Positions 7,693 to 14,890 of a stretch of 20,228 nt of DNA are shown here, in pieces. Below the pieces are notes generated by a model. It was not told where the DNA came from, made no database searches, and worked only from the letters and a program-made list of their open reading frames with translations. Position numbers and translations under genes: made by a program. Location of the stretch: IMG/VR virus record IMGVR_UViG_3300045009_000419, positions 1 through 20,228 of that record, one strand, 5' to 3'. The number at the start of each line of letters is the position of its first letter. Within the stretch, counting starts at the first letter, position 1. Source of the stretch: a virus.

Positions 7693-9240
7693 CTAGATAT
7701 TGGTAGTGGCCGTTGATCCACCAGTCCATTGACTGATAGTGATGATAATGAATTCTGCGGGCGATTGCAGGGCAACACCCACCTCAATATTAACCTTCCC
7801 ATCTTCAACCGTGGTGGGAGTGTTGTTAGCCGAACTGCAAACAACGTAAAACGCTTCAGATGCTGTGCGACCTTTGAGGCCACCAGTGCCCCAGAAGGTA
7901 GTGAGCAGTGCCGAAACTTTAACAGTCAAGTCGGACCACAAACGCTCATCATTAGGCTCAAACAGCGCAAACGCCGTCGACTCCTTGAGAGTTTGCTTAA
8001 GGAAGTTCAACGAACGGCGAACCGTAATGAACTTCTCAGAGGTGTTGCGGGCTTGGGTACGGGCACCGTTAATGATGACACCAACTCCCGGAACTGTCGT
8101 AAAGATGTTCATTTGTTGATTCTTGTACAGAAGCCCCTGCTCCGCCTCAGTCAAGTTGGCAACAAGGCCGTAGACGTTTCGAACGTCCAGACTGTAACCA
8201 GCCGGAGCCTTTGAAACACCGCGAGCAATTTCTGAACGAATGTATGCCCCAGCAACCGCGCCGCCAGCAAAGGTAGTGCGGATAGCAGAAGCGCCGGTCT
8301 TGGTCGGGTCAAACATCTTAAGAGCAGGGCCATACACCGCGGCGAATCCAGACTGGGAGTAACCCGAAACAGCGGCTTCAAGTGTAGCCTTTGTAGTTGC
8401 CGTCTTGGGCGTGTCCACAATAAGGAACGAATTGCCTCGCGCCGCCATTTTGGCAATGGCGTTATTGACAATTGTAGAGTTTGTCTGACCAACAAGGTTA
8501 AACAGAAGAACCTGCGCCAACGTGTCATGGTTGTTGAGTGCAGTAGTCCAGTCAGCGGCGTCAATTGCACCAACACCATCATTACCACCGCTAAACGTTC
8601 CCGTAGTAACGTAGTCGTCCACGCCAACTCCAGAAATTGTCAACTGTGCGCTGCCGCTTACAGTCGCAACGTTGGCCGTTGTGATGTATGCAGAGTACAG
8701 ATCAAGAACCGTGCCAATGTAACGGTTTTCAGCAGGGTCAATTGACAACCCGGCCCAACTCTCCACCTCAGTGCCGTCCAACTTAACCGTAATGGTAAAA
8801 AGCGTGTCAACAGTAAACTTTGGAGCAGATTCCACCGTAGCAAGTGTTGTTGGATCAAACAAGTAGTCAACAGTCATGCCGTTGCCCCACGCACCGGCAG
8901 ACTTGGCCTCAAGCGTCCACAGATTGGCAGCCGCTCCCGCACCGGGAGTTCCCTGAAGCGTGCTGCTTGCTTTTGCCGCCGTGTCATCAATCACGCGAGT
9001 AACATACGCGGTTTGTCCACCGTTAGCAAAGTAGTGGTAGACAGCAAACCCAAGATCGTATGCGTTGTTAAGATCACCAAAAAGACTGCGATACTGAGTC
9101 CACGAAGTAATGGCAACGGGCGAAGTAGGCCCGCGCTCAGCCGCTCCCAAAAACGCAGCGGCGGTCACACCTTGCGTAGTGCTAATGTTCGTTGAGAATG
9201 CCGTCTCGTTGACGTACACTCCCGGACGCTCGTAAGCCAT
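7693..9240 (-). CDS. Tail sheath protein
   Basis: A 515-aa protein. It opens MAYERPGVYVNETAFS, the hallmark N-terminus of phage sheath proteins (P-G-V-Y-x-x-E). Then come 'AAAFLGAAERGPTSPVAI', 'FGDLNNAYDLGFAVYHYFANGG' and 'AYVTRV', again typical. The C-terminal third has 'GVIINGARTQ', 'FITVRRSLNFLKQTLKES' and 'PAEFIIITISQW', matching the conserved C-terminal sheath domain. The middle (about 100-270) is a beta-rich insert that differs widely among sheaths and probably faces outward. The protein forms the contractile outer layer that drives the tube through the envelope, so the virus is a myovirus by form. AGGAG lies 6 bases before the ATG. No internal defects are seen. Confidence 0.96.
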   Translation of the reverse strand: MAYERPGVYVNETAFSTNISTTQGVTAAAFLGAAERGPTSPVAITSWTQYRSLFGDLNNAYDLGFAVYHYFANGGQTAYVTRVIDDTAAKASSTLQGTPGAGAAANLWTLEAKSAGAWGNGMTVDYLFDPTTLATVESAPKFTVDTLFTITVKLDGTEVESWAGLSIDPAENRYIGTVLDLYSAYITTANVATVSGSAQLTISGVGVDDYVTTGTFSGGNDGVGAIDAADWTTALNNHDTLAQVLLFNLVGQTNSTIVNNAIAKMAARGNSFLIVDTPKTATTKATLEAAVSGYSQSGFAAVYGPALKMFDPTKTGASAIRTTFAGGAVAGAYIRSEIARGVSKAPAGYSLDVRNVYGLVANLTEAEQGLLYKNQQMNIFTTVPGVGVIINGARTQARNTSEKFITVRRSLNFLKQTLKESTAFALFEPNDERLWSDLTVKVSALLTTFWGTGGLKGRTASEAFYVVCSSANNTPTTVEDGKVNIEVGVALQSPAEFIIITISQWTGGSTATTNI

Positions 9241-9273
9241 GATTGCTCCTATGTGTAGTTGAAGTGAAAGGGG

Positions 9274-9942
9274 TTACGGGTTAAAAACCGATGTTTGGTG
9301 ACTAATTGTACTATTAATCGTGGACACGGGCTTGCCCGTAACAATAGCGCTGTAATCATCAGTTGAGATTTCAGCCGACATCCTAACGGTCAATACTTTA
9401 CGGAAAATGCGTTTCCGGAAGCCAGCCTCCATGTCTAGGAGGTCGGCGTTTGTCCAGTCCAGCATGTCCATCCTCCGCGTAGTGCCATCGGCAGCAATGC
9501 GGATGGAGTTAAAGCGGAACGGGATTACTCGACTTAGTAGCCGTGAGGTAAGTTGCCTATCGTGAAGAGCACTTCGGCAATAAGTAGAGATTTGGTAAAT
9601 AAGGTCAATAGGGATAAACTCAATAGTCTTTTTAAAAAATGTCGTGGAAGAGCCGGACACGCTGGCACTTACGCTGGGCCAATAATCAAATTGTGCAGGA
9701 TTATTTTCCCAAGCACCAGCCCCGCCTGAATAGATATATAAATCAGAATGTTGGCGATCAGTTGCGTGAAGAATATCAATTAACTCAATAGTAATAAAAG
9801 GGTATTCTCGTTCTGTTTCCCCCTCGGGATATCGAAAGAATACTTTTACAGGGCGTTGATCATTACGGTCATCCTCAACGAAGCAATTAGAAAAGCGCAA
9901 CTTAATTGCCTCATCTTCCGCCAGTATGAGCCCAGTTTTCAT
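9274..9942 (-). CDS. Probable tail terminator / neck protein
   Basis: A 222-aa protein just upstream of the sheath gene. It has 'YPFITIELIDIL', a long beta-rich middle, 'IEFIPIDLIYQISTYCRSAL' and 'LTSRLLSRVIPFRF'. This layout (a P-x-x-x-I-E-L strand, an I-D-L-x-Y-Q-I strand, then a helix with R-x-L-L-x-R-V) is like tail-terminator proteins such as T4 gp15-like and neck-type-1 Tc proteins. These cap the tail and join it to the head. Its ATG overlaps the stop of the upstream gene (ATGA), so translation is probably coupled to the HK97-gp10-like gene. Position between neck genes and sheath supports this. I cannot exclude another connector role. Confidence 0.55.
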   Translation of the reverse strand: MKTGLILAEDEAIKLRFSNCFVEDDRNDQRPVKVFFRYPEGETEREYPFITIELIDILHATDRQHSDLYIYSGGAGAWENNPAQFDYWPSVSASVSGSSTTFFKKTIEFIPIDLIYQISTYCRSALHDRQLTSRLLSRVIPFRFNSIRIAADGTTRRMDMLDWTNADLLDMEAGFRKRIFRKVLTVRMSAEISTDDYSAIVTGKPVSTINSTISHQTSVFNP

Positions 9943-10346
9943 AGCGAGGTTTTCCCAAAGCCTAGCAACTGGTTAAGGTTGTTGTTGATTGCTTTTCCTA
10001 GCGTTTTATTAGATTCAATAACCTCATGCCGCAGCAGTGACTTAGCAGGAGGGCCGTATTCAAGTTCTTGGGCCTTTTGAGCCGAGGGCCCTTTAATGCG
10101 ATACTTAAACTCTCGTTCTTTGCCATCCCACAGAATAGTTACGTCTTCAACAATTTCTGCGTATTGAGGTTCTTTGTCAACAAGAGCGGTACGAATACGG
10201 TCAATTTCTGCAATGACGGCTGGGACAACAGCCTCCGCCAAGATGTCTTCAAACCCTAGAAAGGCTTCGCTAAGGTATTGAATCTGCGCTGGAAAACCTT
10301 CAACAATAGTTTTAGAACCCGTAAGTGCAGGCGTAGTTTTAGCCAT
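9939..10346 (-). CDS. HK97 gp10-like neck / tail completion protein
   Basis: A 135-aa protein. I take the ATG at 10346, with GAGGAG 7 bases upstream. A TTG one codon earlier is possible but closer to that site. The C-terminal half holds 'AQELEYGPPAKSLLRHEV', the 'L-E-Y/F-G-x-x-x-x-P-x-x-x-L-R' signature of the HK97 gp10 family of head-tail joining proteins. The N-terminal half is a long helix (about 25-55, EAFLGFEDILAEAVVPAVI region), also usual. These proteins sit at the neck and help tail completion. The stop overlaps the next ATG (ATGA). The upstream 60-base gap contains a hairpin (10378-10397). Confidence 0.6.
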   Translation of the reverse strand: MAKTTPALTGSKTIVEGFPAQIQYLSEAFLGFEDILAEAVVPAVIAEIDRIRTALVDKEPQYAEIVEDVTILWDGKEREFKYRIKGPSAQKAQELEYGPPAKSLLRHEVIESNKTLGKAINNNLNQLLGFGKTSL

Positions 10347-10377
10347 CAAGGCACTCCTCAGATTCTAGGCGTTGTAT

Positions 10378-10397
10378 TGCGTGGCGCGCACCACGCA
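10378..10397 (-). other. Short GC-rich hairpin between connector genes
   Basis: A perfect inverted repeat with 7-bp arms, TGCGTGG (10378-10384) and CCACGCA (10391-10397), and a 6-base loop. It lies in the 63-base gap after the 176-aa connector gene, about 32 bases before the next start. No T tract follows on either strand, so it is not a classical terminator. It may be an RNA stem that affects stability or start access. Confidence 0.4.
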
Positions 10398-10409
10398 GTG
10401 GCTAGTTTA

Positions 10410-10940
10410 TCAGGAAGAAGTGGGTAGTGATGCGGGCCACGGATAATCAGTAATTGCCATGGCTTGCGGCCCCGGATCATTGACCATTTCTTGATCAATA
10501 TAGACCTCAAGTCCTTCAATTACGACCAACACGTCATCTCTGGCCCTACCACGAACACGGTACATACTGACAGCAAAGTAGCGGGCATCATACAAAAACA
10601 TGTCATTTAGGTGCCGCTGATACTCATACGGTTCAGCAACACCGGCATCGCGCATGTCTTGAATTGACGCAACAGCGTTGACAACTTGAACAGGTTGACG
10701 ACCTTCAGGAATTGCTCGTTTTGTATCTTCAGTTTCAGTCACCATCAATACAGGAATAACAATTCCAGATTTATATTTTTTCCCGCCACCCCCAACAGAA
10801 CCTTCGTCGTACACGTCGTCTAGTGAACTTCCACCGACCTTAACCGGGATAAATTCAAACCACGTAATGGTTTCGCCAACCGTTTGGTGATACTGCCTAT
10901 AGTTCTTGCGGATTAGGGCAAGTTCTCTCCGAGGGTCCAC
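10410..10940 (-). CDS. Putative head-tail connector / stopper protein
   Basis: A 176-aa protein read from a GTG at 10940, three bases after the stop of the upstream gene. It starts DPRRELALIRKNYRQYHQT and has beta-rich stretches (ETITWFEFIPV, KSGIVIPVLMVTETE), a Gly-rich loop near residue 55 (SVGGGGKK) and 'RYFAVSMYRVRGRARDDVLVVIEG'. The C-terminus is 'DYPWPASLP'. I do not recognise a specific family. Its size, beta content and place between the capsid genes and the gp10-like/terminator genes fit a head-closure (stopper) protein. The GTG start is supported by gap length rather than by a strong ribosome site. Called as a connector from context only. Confidence 0.5.
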   Translation of the reverse strand: MDPRRELALIRKNYRQYHQTVGETITWFEFIPVKVGGSSLDDVYDEGSVGGGGKKYKSGIVIPVLMVTETEDTKRAIPEGRQPVQVVNAVASIQDMRDAGVAEPYEYQRHLNDMFLYDARYFAVSMYRVRGRARDDVLVVIEGLEVYIDQEMVNDPGPQAMAITDYPWPASLPTSS

Positions 10941-10943
10941 AAA

Positions 10944-11780
10944 CTAAATCCCGTAAATTGCAGCACTATTAGTTCCCACACCCGGAGGAACGTCTACATA
11001 AACGTCCTCTAACAGATCGTCTTCCGGCTCTTCAATGCCAATAATTCCATCGCTAACCTCTGGGAAAATACGTTCAATTGGCCCATATTCCCCAAGTTCG
11101 CGTGCTTTGTACAGCGGCACAAGCCTATTAGTGGTTCGAGAAACGCGACGAAGATTCATAATCTCAATGCGATCAAGACCAATGTTAAGAGCCTTTGCTT
11201 GCTTCTCATACGCCTTTGACCAGTAATCCAGAAGGCTTTGAACCATTCGGAATCGCTGACTTGCTGGAATGTGAATGGATTCAGAAGTCATCACATCAAT
11301 GTCTCGACTGTATTCCGTCAACAAACCCCAAAGTGATTCAACAACCGTTCCCATACCAATAGTGTCAATGACAATATTTGACATGTTTTCAAGGGCAATA
11401 GGAAGGTTGTAAATGTGTCGCTCAATTGAGTGCGTTGCATAAAACTCAAGATCGGCGGGCAAAATCCATTCGTAGTACTGGCCCTCAATTAGAATTTGCG
11501 TGTTTGCGGAAAATGATTCATTAAACCGCAAAATCCCGTTTCGGTCATCTAGTGAGTAATAGGTGCTGGCACTTGTGTTTGTAGTGATTTGGGTGGGATT
11601 GCCGACGGTGTAAGTGGCTACCCACAACTTATCCTTATCAATGTTGGGGTGGCCCAATTCGTAGGTACGACCAACCGCATTAAAAGAAACTTGAAAGAAT
11701 TTAGGAAAATCACGAAGAAAGGTACGCGCAATTGCAGTTACCTTGTCGACTGTAATTAAATCAAATACAGAGTGTCCCAT
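10944..11780 (-). CDS. Putative head-tail adaptor / neck protein
   Basis: A 278-aa protein starting MGHSVFDLITVDKVTAIARTFL. The first 120 residues mix helix and beta, with 'DDRNGILRFNESF' and 'QILIEGQYYEWIL' as in beta-barrel-type neck proteins. Residues about 120-230 are helical, including 'HIPASQRFRMVQSLLDYWSK'. The last 45 residues are acidic and Pro/Gly-rich. It lies after the capsid block and before the smaller connector genes, the normal place for an adaptor that binds the portal. No named family is recognised. The ATG at 11780 has no clear Shine-Dalgarno sequence; a palindrome (11784-11797) lies directly before it. Confidence 0.5.
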   Translation of the reverse strand: MGHSVFDLITVDKVTAIARTFLRDFPKFFQVSFNAVGRTYELGHPNIDKDKLWVATYTVGNPTQITTNTSASTYYSLDDRNGILRFNESFSANTQILIEGQYYEWILPADLEFYATHSIERHIYNLPIALENMSNIVIDTIGMGTVVESLWGLLTEYSRDIDVMTSESIHIPASQRFRMVQSLLDYWSKAYEKQAKALNIGLDRIEIMNLRRVSRTTNRLVPLYKARELGEYGPIERIFPEVSDGIIGIEEPEDDLLEDVYVDVPPGVGTNSAAIYGI

Positions 11781-11783
11781 AAC

Positions 11784-11797
11784 TACAGTTTACTGTA
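11784..11797 (-). promoter_or_regulatory. Operator-like palindrome containing the TACAGTA heptamer
   Basis: On the minus strand it reads TACAGT-AA-ACTGTA, 6-bp arms with a 2-base centre. It fills the gap between the stop of the 52-aa gene (11798) and the ATG at 11780. The same heptamer TACAGTA occurs upstream of the endolysin and near the 49-aa gene. It may be a protein-binding site, a -10-like element or a small stem over the start region. No good -35 lies 15-19 bases upstream. Confidence 0.35.
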
Positions 11798-11956
11798 TTA
11801 CGGTTGATCGCCTGAGCCCGCTCCGGGAACAGTGTCTTGTCGCTCTTGTCCAAGAGCAGGTTGCTGTTCTCGAAATCTTGCAATGGTCACTCGACGTACG
11901 CGAGTAATGTCTGCAGCAGTGCCACTCGGGGAAAGCAAGTTTGATTCGTTGGTCAC
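11798..11956 (-). CDS. Small protein of 52 aa, unknown
   Basis: A short reading frame that fills the gap between the 215-aa gene and the 278-aa gene. Its GTG at 11956 overlaps the upstream stop as GTGA, a standard coupled start in this genome. The protein starts TNESNLLSPSGTAADITRV, continues with a basic helix-like stretch (RRVTIARFREQQ) and ends in a Gly/Pro/Asp-rich tail (GAGSGDQP). A different frame across the same span is also open but reads as Cys/Trp/Arg-rich sequence unlike a real protein. There is no known family; a small virion or assembly protein is possible from its place among head genes. Confidence 0.6.
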   Translation of the reverse strand: MTNESNLLSPSGTAADITRVRRVTIARFREQQPALGQERQDTVPGAGSGDQP

Positions 11957-12600
11957 AGCCCCACCAACAGGAATGAATTAAGCGGCTCTTCAAATTCTGG
12001 CCCGGTGTACGTTGCAAGGTTTTGCCATGAGTTGCCCTGTTTGACATACAGGGATGCTTGTCCCGCCGCGGGCGTAACGCTAGTGCGGATGTACAAATCA
12101 CCATCTACTCCTAGTGCGCCGTTAGGAGTATTTGTTCCGCTACGAATTGTTGTGGAAACAAACCGACGTTTATCAACAACACTGTTGTTGTTTAAAGTTT
12201 CTCCAGATTTTCTGTAAAGAGCGTACAGAATAATTTGCGTGTTGGCCAGAGTAGGAAATACTGGGTTTGTGGCACTACTAGCACCCACCACGGTGTTAAG
12301 CACAAAAGTTCCGCCGCCCTTTTGGGCAACGATAAGATCAAATCTAGGGTCTGCGGCTGGGGCAGTAAGCGCAACAGTGGCTGCCGTAACGTAACCATAT
12401 TCGCCGTCAATAATTACTTCACCAGCGGTAACAGTAGCACTTCCGTTACCTACGTTGCTGATGGTTGCGTCAAAGCCGTTTAATACCCCATATTTGAGGT
12501 TTCCAAGAACGGAAAAGTCTAGAGAGTCCGGCTCCGCTTGATCAAGGCTTTGAATTGATGTTCCAACAGCGTTTGCGTTAGGTACAGTAAATCCAGCCAT
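11953..12600 (-). CDS. Putative virion decoration or fibre-like protein
   Basis: A 215-aa protein in the head module between the capsid gene and the connectors. The first 130 residues are beta-rich (FDATISNVGNGSATVTAGEV, then TAPAADPRFDLIVAQ), like the N-terminal parts of many phage fibre or virion surface proteins. Near 165-195 is 'GDLYIRTSV' followed by 'ASLYVKQGNSWQNL', a 'G-D-L-Y-I ... L-Y-x-K-x-x-x-x-W-x-x-L' module seen often in tail fibres and surface proteins. Its place away from the tail-fibre region suggests a head fibre or capsid decoration rather than a receptor-binding tail fibre. GAGG lies about 7 bases before the ATG. The role is inferred. Confidence 0.5.
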   Translation of the reverse strand: MAGFTVPNANAVGTSIQSLDQAEPDSLDFSVLGNLKYGVLNGFDATISNVGNGSATVTAGEVIIDGEYGYVTAATVALTAPAADPRFDLIVAQKGGGTFVLNTVVGASSATNPVFPTLANTQIILYALYRKSGETLNNNSVVDKRRFVSTTIRSGTNTPNGALGVDGDLYIRTSVTPAAGQASLYVKQGNSWQNLATYTGPEFEEPLNSFLLVGL

Positions 12601-12607
12601 TTAAACC

Positions 12608-12856
12608 TCAGAGCGTGTCGTAGATGTTTCCTGACCTCTTAAGATAGTTGAACAGTTCACGCGGAAGTTTGTAGCGTTGACCGTCAACAAAAGAGTACGA
12701 TTTGGTATCCCAAAACATTACCCAAGAGCCCTTAACTCGGGCAGAAACATTTCCGTCCTTCATCTCAGAGTCAAGAATTTCAGCCTCTGGAATATCCGTA
12801 ATGTAGAGCGCTTCGGGTTGTTCTGTAAATTCTTTAATTACTTTTTTACGTGCCAT
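12608..12856 (-). CDS. Small conserved-looking virion-region protein
   Basis: An 82-aa protein just after the major capsid gene. It begins with a basic MARKKVIKEF, then a mixed segment with 'ARVKGSWVMFWDTKSYSF' and ends DGQRYKLPRELFNYLKRSGN followed by a short tail. The C-terminal pattern, a beta hairpin followed by 'Y-K-L-P-x-x-L-x-x-Y-L-x-x-x-G', looks like a compact folded domain. No enzyme motif is present. I do not know the family. Strong AGGAG 5 bases before the ATG, and the preceding hairpin (12885-12923), suggest expression tuned separately from the capsid gene. A head-completion or accessory virion role is possible. Confidence 0.6.
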   Translation of the reverse strand: MARKKVIKEFTEQPEALYITDIPEAEILDSEMKDGNVSARVKGSWVMFWDTKSYSFVDGQRYKLPRELFNYLKRSGNIYDTL

Positions 12857-12884
12857 TTTGTCTCCTACTTATTTATAAATGATC

Positions 12885-12923
12885 TAACGAAGAGAGTGGG
12901 GGTTGTCCCCACCCTCTTCGTTA
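12885..12923 (-). terminator. Strong hairpin after the major capsid gene (terminator/attenuator candidate)
   Basis: Arms 12885-12901 and 12907-12923 pair over 17 positions around a 5-base loop. On the minus strand the one odd position is a G-U wobble, so the stem is unbroken; in plus-strand RNA it would be an A-C mismatch. It begins 10 bases after the capsid stop codon. The bases after it on the minus strand (AGATCATTTATAAATAAG) are AT-rich but not a clean T run. It may partly terminate, or protect the capsid message 3' end. Confidence 0.65.
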
Positions 12924-12932
12924 AGAACAATA

Positions 12933-14018
12933 TCAGGAATCCCCGATTGCGCCACCCTTGGTGTTGATAACGACACGAGACTCGGCGGTAATCATGCCGA
13001 AGCCCCAAATCGCGTACCAAGCCAGACCGTGCTCACGACCGAAGTCAATGACACCACCGTCACGGAGTTCGACCGGGAGGGCAATGGCATGACCGAAGGC
13101 GTTGTCACCGATCATAAGGGCGCTGTACGACGATGCGGCAGGAGCCTGCGTGCCAGCCGAGCCGCTGTCAATGTCGGCGGGACCGCCACCCTGCTTGACT
13201 TGCGTTGTCTCGATGAAAACAACGTCATACAAGCGGCCAATCTCACCAAGCATGAAGTTGCCCGGAGCAGCGTACTTGGTGACCTCAATGAACTCCGGCC
13301 AGTCACGGAGCGCACGGCTCTGCGACGGGTGAACGAAGCACACGTAAGTGTCGCCCAGACGAGGAATGTTTAGTCCAGCCAAAATCTCAACTGCATCCTT
13401 GACGGTTGCGGGCGAGAAATAGCCCGGGTTAGTAGCGTTACCAGCAGCGCTGTACTCGTACGGAGCAATTGAACCACGAGTTGCACCATTGGTCAGGCGA
13501 CCAAAAACCACCGACGGAGGAACGGCGGCGCCACCAGCAAACGGAACAGCGTTCTGATACAGCGTGTTGCGGGCTTGAATGTCCATGGATTGCGCCATGT
13601 GACGACCAAGCAGACGCGAGGCCGAGGCCATCACGTCGTCAAACGCCGCGTTGAGGAGCAACTCAGTGACCGCAATGGCCTGCCCATGCTCACCAACGGT
13701 GATCTGAATTTGCGAAGCCGAAAGAGCAACCGGCTCAAGACGAACACCTTCAGTGAGGGTCGCGCCGGTAGACTCGTTCACGCCAAGATTCGTGTAACGC
13801 ATAAAGTTGATCGTGAGACCCGGCATGACACCAAGTTCGGTCTTCTTCACTGCGAACTGCTCAAAGCGCAGAACAGGCATCGCTTGGAACAAGATCTCCT
13901 TGCTCCAAATTTGTTGAATTGCGGGAGAGAGGGTTGCGTCACTTGAGTAACCGGTCGTCGTCACTGACGTGAGTCCGGCGCCTGTAATCGCACCGCCTAC
14001 TGGGGCTGGAAGGGCCAT
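12933..14018 (-). CDS. Major capsid protein, N4 gp56-like family
   Basis: A 361-aa protein. After a Gly/Thr-rich start it has 'SPAIQQIWSKEILFQAMPVL', then 'VKKTELGVMPGLTINFMRY', 'GVNESTGATLTEGVRLEP' and 'ITVGEHGQAIAVTELLLNAA', followed by 'LLGRHMAQSMDIQARNTLY'. This series is the pattern of the N4-gp56-family HK97-fold capsid proteins (E-loop entry, 'G-x-x-x-x-V-T-x-L' strand, then the spine helix). Later 'LGDTYVCFVHPSQSRAL' and 'GRLYDVVFIET' match the P-domain and A-domain strands. The hairpin just after its stop and the strong GGAGG site 7 bases before its ATG fit high expression. It follows the scaffold gene directly. No N-terminal delta domain is obvious, which fits a separate scaffold. 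Confidence 0.88.
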   Translation of the reverse strand: MALPAPVGGAITGAGLTSVTTTGYSSDATLSPAIQQIWSKEILFQAMPVLRFEQFAVKKTELGVMPGLTINFMRYTNLGVNESTGATLTEGVRLEPVALSASQIQITVGEHGQAIAVTELLLNAAFDDVMASASRLLGRHMAQSMDIQARNTLYQNAVPFAGGAAVPPSVVFGRLTNGATRGSIAPYEYSAAGNATNPGYFSPATVKDAVEILAGLNIPRLGDTYVCFVHPSQSRALRDWPEFIEVTKYAAPGNFMLGEIGRLYDVVFIETTQVKQGGGPADIDSGSAGTQAPAASSYSALMIGDNAFGHAIALPVELRDGGVIDFGREHGLAWYAIWGFGMITAESRVVINTKGGAIGDS

Positions 14019-14050
14019 TTAGATTCCTCCGAAATGTGATGGATTTTTTT

Positions 14051-14839
14051 CTAGAACCGACCCCGTGTGGGTCGAGAGTTCAATAACCTATCCCTCATCT
14101 TAACATACTGATCCATCGACATGTTGCGAATGTCATCCGCACTCAACGTTTGGTATTCCGTTTGGGTTTCCATAGGTCCAACGGGCGGAGCAGTCACCGG
14201 AGCGCCTTTAACGACGCGCGGCTGTGTCGCCTGCTGAACACTAGAAAGTATAGCAGCGCTACGGTTCTTAAGGATTTCAATAGACGCATCAACCTCTTCA
14301 GCATTGTTTCCTGCAACCAAATCAATCAATTCAGGAATAATGCTTTCCTGCTCCTCATGCATTCGGCGCTGGCGGTATGTCTCAAGGTCGCGCAGCGCAC
14401 GCTCTTTCTCGAGAAGGGCTTGCTGGGCTTGGCGCTCCTGCTCAATTTGAGCAAAACGATTTTGCCATTCAGCATCAATGTTCTGAATTTTGACGTTAAA
14501 CTCATCTTCCTTGCGGGATAGCAGTTCCTTGGCGCTCAGTTCCTCAAACTCGCGCTTACGGCGCGCCTCTTCCTCAGCCCGAGCGGTTTCTTGAGCCTTC
14601 TTAATGGCCTCCTCACGGTCACGGGTAAGGACAGCCAACTGCTCTTCCAGCGCCTTGGTGCGCTTATCCGCTTCCTCAATGCGCCGGTAGAGTTTGTCTT
14701 TCTCCTGCTTACGAATGTTTTCCACTTCGTCTTCAGTGAAGACCCGCTGTTTCGTGCCCGTCACGTGGGCCGCTTCGTCCGTGAAGGCTTCAACTGCCTC
14801 AACAGGGACGACAATTTCTTCTGCTTCTCGCTTTGCCAT
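14051..14839 (-). CDS. Capsid scaffolding protein (coiled coil)
   Basis: A 262-aa, highly charged protein between portal and major capsid protein. Residues about 36-166 are almost all Glu, Lys, Arg, Gln and Ala in heptad-like spacing, so a long coiled coil is clear. The N-terminus is acidic, and the C-terminus is Pro/Thr-containing then basic (RDRLLNSRPTRGRF), similar to the capsid-binding ends of known scaffolds. Scaffolds guide procapsid assembly and leave or are cut before packaging. No protease motif is visible in it, so it is not a protease-scaffold fusion. AGGAG lies 5 bases upstream of the ATG, in an AT-rich 51-base gap after the portal gene. Confidence 0.8.
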   Translation of the reverse strand: MAKREAEEIVVPVEAVEAFTDEAAHVTGTKQRVFTEDEVENIRKQEKDKLYRRIEEADKRTKALEEQLAVLTRDREEAIKKAQETARAEEEARRKREFEELSAKELLSRKEDEFNVKIQNIDAEWQNRFAQIEQERQAQQALLEKERALRDLETYRQRRMHEEQESIIPELIDLVAGNNAEEVDASIEILKNRSAAILSSVQQATQPRVVKGAPVTAPPVGPMETQTEYQTLSADDIRNMSMDQYVKMRDRLLNSRPTRGRF

Positions 14840-14890
14840 AAATACTCCTATGTGTTGTTAAGCGAATAACTAACTTGATTTAAGTACTGT

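Noticed and set aside
7685-7729. Longer tube protein start 15 codons upstream.
   Set aside because: It overlaps the sheath end and lacks a ribosome site, while the ATG at 7684 has AGGAG and the family-like N-terminus.
7729-8214. Long plus-strand open frames over the sheath, scaffold, portal and phosphoesterase genes.
   Set aside because: They mirror strongly supported minus-strand genes, show no domain pattern, and lack ribosome sites; they are antisense shadows.
11790-12104. A 104-codon open frame on the minus strand across the end of the 215-aa gene.
   Set aside because: Its translation is rich in Cys, Trp, Arg and His and overlaps both the 215-aa gene and the better 52-aa GTGA-coupled gene.
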